Part shown: positions 61,823-64,000 of the stretch, in pieces
How the letters are laid out: each line of letters opens with the position of its first letter
Numbering within the stretch: position 1 is the stretch's first letter
Origin: Massilia phosphatilytica
Lineage (GTDB): Bacteria > Pseudomonadota > Gammaproteobacteria > Burkholderiales > Burkholderiaceae_D
Assembly: GCF_002968015.1 (NCBI RefSeq)
Contig: NZ_PUIP01000004.1
Span: 124,001 to 188,000 of the forward strand
Direction: 5' to 3'
DNA length: 64,000 nucleotides
Notes under the pieces: generated by a model
The model's database searches: none
Told to the model about the DNA's origin: nothing
Seen by the model: only the letters and a program-made list of their open reading frames with translations
Position numbers and translations under genes: made by a program

Positions 61823-62395
61823 TCAGGGCCGGGGCGTCCACCCCAGCCGTTCCTCGATCAGGCCGCGATACAAGGTCCGGATATCGTCCGGAATCCTGCG
61901 CACGTATTCCTCGGCCTTCGCCCGCTCGTCCCCCTGCAGCCCAGCGAGCAGGGCGAGCGCCTCGTGCGGGCTCGGCGCCCGCTCGATCACGCCGGCAAAC
62001 TTGGCCGGCAGCGCCGTCCACACGACCGCCTCCACGTCCCGTTCCTTCATCCAGCCGGCGATGCATGCCACGATGGCCGGCGGCGTCGGTGCGGGCAGGC
62101 CGGGCGGCACCGGGTCGGGCAGGCTGCCCACCCATTGCGGACACTCCAGCCGGATCTTTTCGCGCTGGCGCAGCATCTCGCGGGCCTCGTGGAGGTCGTC
62201 CGTGTCCAGCCGCGCCCAGCGCGTGGGCACGGGCGGTGCCGGTGCGTGCAGCACGAGGGCCAGTTCGGCGCTGTCGTCGCTGTTGCGCACGAATTCGAGC
62301 GGCAGGGAGGGCCCATCCGGCTGCCAGCCGGAAGCCAGCTTCAACGGTCCGGGTTCCCAGATCAGGGAACCCCAGGCGATGCACGCGATCTTCAC
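61823..62395 (-). CDS. Uncharacterised conserved protein (GTG start)
   Basis: 190 aa. The N-terminus KIACIAWGSLIWEPG and PLEFVRNSDDSAELALVL resemble a small conserved bacterial family without assigned function. The WGSLIW turn recalls the gamma-glutamylcyclotransferase-like fold, but this is only a resemblance. GTG 62395 with AAAGGA upstream is preferred to the longer ATG form, since the conserved region starts there. It is convergent with prsT with a 2-bp gap. Confidence 0.6.
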   Translation of the reverse strand: MKIACIAWGSLIWEPGPLKLASGWQPDGPSLPLEFVRNSDDSAELALVLHAPAPPVPTRWARLDTDDLHEAREMLRQREKIRLECPQWVGSLPDPVPPGLPAPTPPAIVACIAGWMKERDVEAVVWTALPAKFAGVIERAPSPHEALALLAGLQGDERAKAEEYVRRIPDDIRTLYRGLIEERLGWTPRP

Positions 62396-62513
62396 GATAC
62401 GGTCCTTTCCTCTAGCGAACCCGGCCGGACCATTGTAGCGGGACGCGCGTAACATACTGTATCGTTGCGGTGCGCGGCGGCTTTCCTGTCATTCATTCCA
62501 GTAAGGAGGCGGC

Positions 62514-64000
62514 ATGGACGAGACTGAAGTATTGATCGCGGGTGCCGGACCGACCGGCCTCGTACTGGCCCTGTGGCTCGTGCGCCAGGGCGTAAATGTG
62601 CGGATCGTGGACCGGAGCGCGGAACCCGGCACGAGCTCGCGCGCGATGGCGGTGCAGGCGCGGACGCTGGAACTGTACCGCCAGCTCGACCTCGTGGACG
62701 AGATCGTGGCGGGCGGTCTGCGCAACCCGGCCATCAACCTGTGGGTGAAAGGCGAACGGCGCGCGCGTCTGTCGTTCCGCGATGCCGGCTGCGAACTGAC
62801 GCCGTACCCGTTCGTGCTGATCTATCCGCAGGACCGCCACGAGCGGGTGCTCGTGCGCAGGCTGGAAGAGGCGGGCGTGACGGTCGAGCGCAATACCGAG
62901 CTGCTCGGCTTCGAGCAGGATGCATCCGGCGTCACGGCGCGGCTGCGCGGCCCGGCGGGCGAATCCGTGTGCCGCGCCGCATGGCTGGCCGGCTGCGACG
63001 GCGCCCATTCCACCGTGCGCCATCAGCTGGGTACCGGTTTCGAGGGCGGCACGTACCATCACACGTTCTATGTGGCCGACGTGCAAGTGAGCGGACCGGC
63101 CGCCAACGGCGAAATCCACGTGTCGCTGGAGGATGGCGATTTCGCCGCCCTGTTCGCGTACGACCAGCACGGCAATGGCCGCCTGATCGGCGCGGTGCGC
63201 GATGCGGAAGTGCGCGAAGGCCACACGCTGGCCTTCGACGACGTGCGCCAACGCGCGATCGCGAGCCTGGGCCTGAAGATCGGTCAGGTGAACTGGTTTT
63301 CCACGTACCGCGTGCATCACCGCGTGACAGGCCACTACCGGTCCGGACGCGCGCTGCTGCTGGGCGACGCGGCCCACGTCCACAGCCCGGCCGGCGGCCA
63401 GGGCATGAACACGGGGATCGGCGACGCGGTCAACGTCGCGTGGAAGCTGGCCCACGTGCTGCGCGGGTGCGCGCCCGAGACGCTCATCGATACCTACGAA
63501 ACCGAGCGCAAGGCGTTCGCCCGCAAGCTCGTGGAGACGACGGACCGCGCGTTCTCGTTCGTCGTCGCCGAGGGCGGATTCGCCGACTTCGTGCGCACCC
63601 ACATCGCGCCCCTGTTCGCGTCGGCCGCGTACGGCATCGAACCGGTCCGCGCATTCATGTTCCGGGTGGTGTCGCAGATGGGCATCCATTATCCCGACAG
63701 CGCCCTGTCCGCGGGCAGCGCGGGCCACGTGCACGGCGGCGACAGGCTGCCGTGGACGGGCTACGGCGGCGGCCCGGACAACCACGCGCCGCTGGCGGCA
63801 ATCGCGTGGCAGGTGCACGTGTACGGCGAGGTGGCGCCAGCGCTCCAAACCTGGTGCGCTGGACGCGGCATCGCACTCTGGCGCTACGACTGGTGCGACG
63901 CCTGCCAGGCAGCCGGTCTCGTGCGCGACGCGGCCTACCTCGTGCGTCCGGACACCTACGTCGCGCTGGTGGACCGCGCGGGCGAGCGCGACACGCTGGA
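62514..64000 (+). CDS. FAD-dependent aromatic-type monooxygenase (3' truncated by window edge)
   Basis: The frame is open from ATG 62514 to the window end (495 codons visible). The dinucleotide-binding motif GAGPTGLVLAL is at the N-terminus, and DGAHSTVRHQL is the second FAD/NADPH motif. GDAAHVHSPAGGQGMNTG is the ribityl-binding motif. It belongs to the PheA/TfdB/MhpA group of flavin hydroxylases that hydroxylate phenolic or polyketide rings. AGGAGG lies 4 bp upstream of the start. The substrate is unknown, and the C-terminal thioredoxin-like domain, if present, lies outside. Confidence 0.92.
   Translation, partial: MDETEVLIAGAGPTGLVLALWLVRQGVNVRIVDRSAEPGTSSRAMAVQARTLELYRQLDLVDEIVAGGLRNPAINLWVKGERRARLSFRDAGCELTPYPFVLIYPQDRHERVLVRRLEEAGVTVERNTELLGFEQDASGVTARLRGPAGESVCRAAWLAGCDGAHSTVRHQLGTGFEGGTYHHTFYVADVQVSGPAANGEIHVSLEDGDFAALFAYDQHGNGRLIGAVRDAEVREGHTLAFDDVRQRAIASLGLKIGQVNWFSTYRVHHRVTGHYRSGRALLLGDAAHVHSPAGGQGMNTGIGDAVNVAWKLAHVLRGCAPETLIDTYETERKAFARKLVETTDRAFSFVVAEGGFADFVRTHIAPLFASAAYGIEPVRAFMFRVVSQMGIHYPDSALSAGSAGHVHGGDRLPWTGYGGGPDNHAPLAAIAWQVHVYGEVAPALQTWCAGRGIALWRYDWCDACQAAGLVRDAAYLVRPDTYVALVDRAGERDTL

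Noticed and set aside
1-64000. tRNA, rRNA, transposase or integrase genes
   Set aside because: I found no cloverleaf-like sequence with CCA-type ends, no rRNA cores, and no DDE or tyrosine-recombinase motifs in any plausible frame.

Overview
The window reads as a chromosome segment from a high-GC Gram-negative bacterium. A betaproteobacterium of the Oxalobacteraceae (Massilia/Telluria/Duganella type) is the best guess. The reasons are strong G/C third-position bias, Tat and Sec export signals, lipoproteins, a TonB-dependent receptor, a PEP-CTERM protein beside a PrsT-type TPR lipoprotein, several cyclic-di-GMP enzymes, and a malonate decarboxylase operon with MadLM transport. The genus is inference. 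I see no rRNA, tRNA, CRISPR array or transposase.

Layout. 1-1283: end of a TPR/GGDEF diguanylate cyclase. 1248-6414 (-): overlapping operon of a GntR repressor, an ABC ATPase, a permease and an exported CocE-type hydrolase. 6493-11255 (-): a degenerate HupE-like protein with a coupled small gene, an Ig/NHL-repeat lipoprotein, and a DUF2145 pair. 11545-15369 (+): PaoABC-type periplasmic molybdenum aldehyde oxidoreductase. 15404-18168 (+): hybrid sensor kinase split by a frameshift. 18140-18215: palindromic repeat element in which two convergent genes end.

18214-33279 is the most interesting part. It looks like a complete non-PTS N-acetylgalactosamine (GalNAc) utilisation locus. The minus strand carries agaS, agaK, agaZ, agaR, agaA and a sugar MFS transporter. 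Divergently on the plus strand lie a GH31 enzyme with features of the alpha-N-acetylgalactosaminidase subgroup (plus F5/8 and NPCBM binding modules), a TonB-dependent receptor and a DUF5077/DUF3472 secreted protein. The shared 311-bp promoter region carries five CGAAAG motifs suited to a DeoR-type AgaR. The proposed flow is: GalNAc released outside the cytoplasm, imported, phosphorylated by AgaK, deacetylated by AgaA, deaminated/isomerised by AgaS to tagatose-6-P, then AgaZ. The aldolase partner AgaY is not in the window.

33344-37207: an alpha/beta hydrolase, then a LysR/PhzF-like/EamA trio of visibly lower GC, bracketed by a 35-bp imperfect repeat of the hydrolase 3' end. 37255-45610: malonate decarboxylase operon mdcABCDE-madLM-mdcGH (-) with divergent mdcR (+); an intrinsic-terminator-like hairpin lies between mdcE and madL. 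45743-57973: signalling genes (REC-PAS-GGDEF-EAL, two LysR or NarL-type regulators with kinases, PAS-GGDEF), an epimerase, an MBL hydrolase and Dps. 57980-61820: PEP-CTERM protein and PrsT. 61823-64000: an uncharacterised small protein and the 5' part of an FAD monooxygenase.
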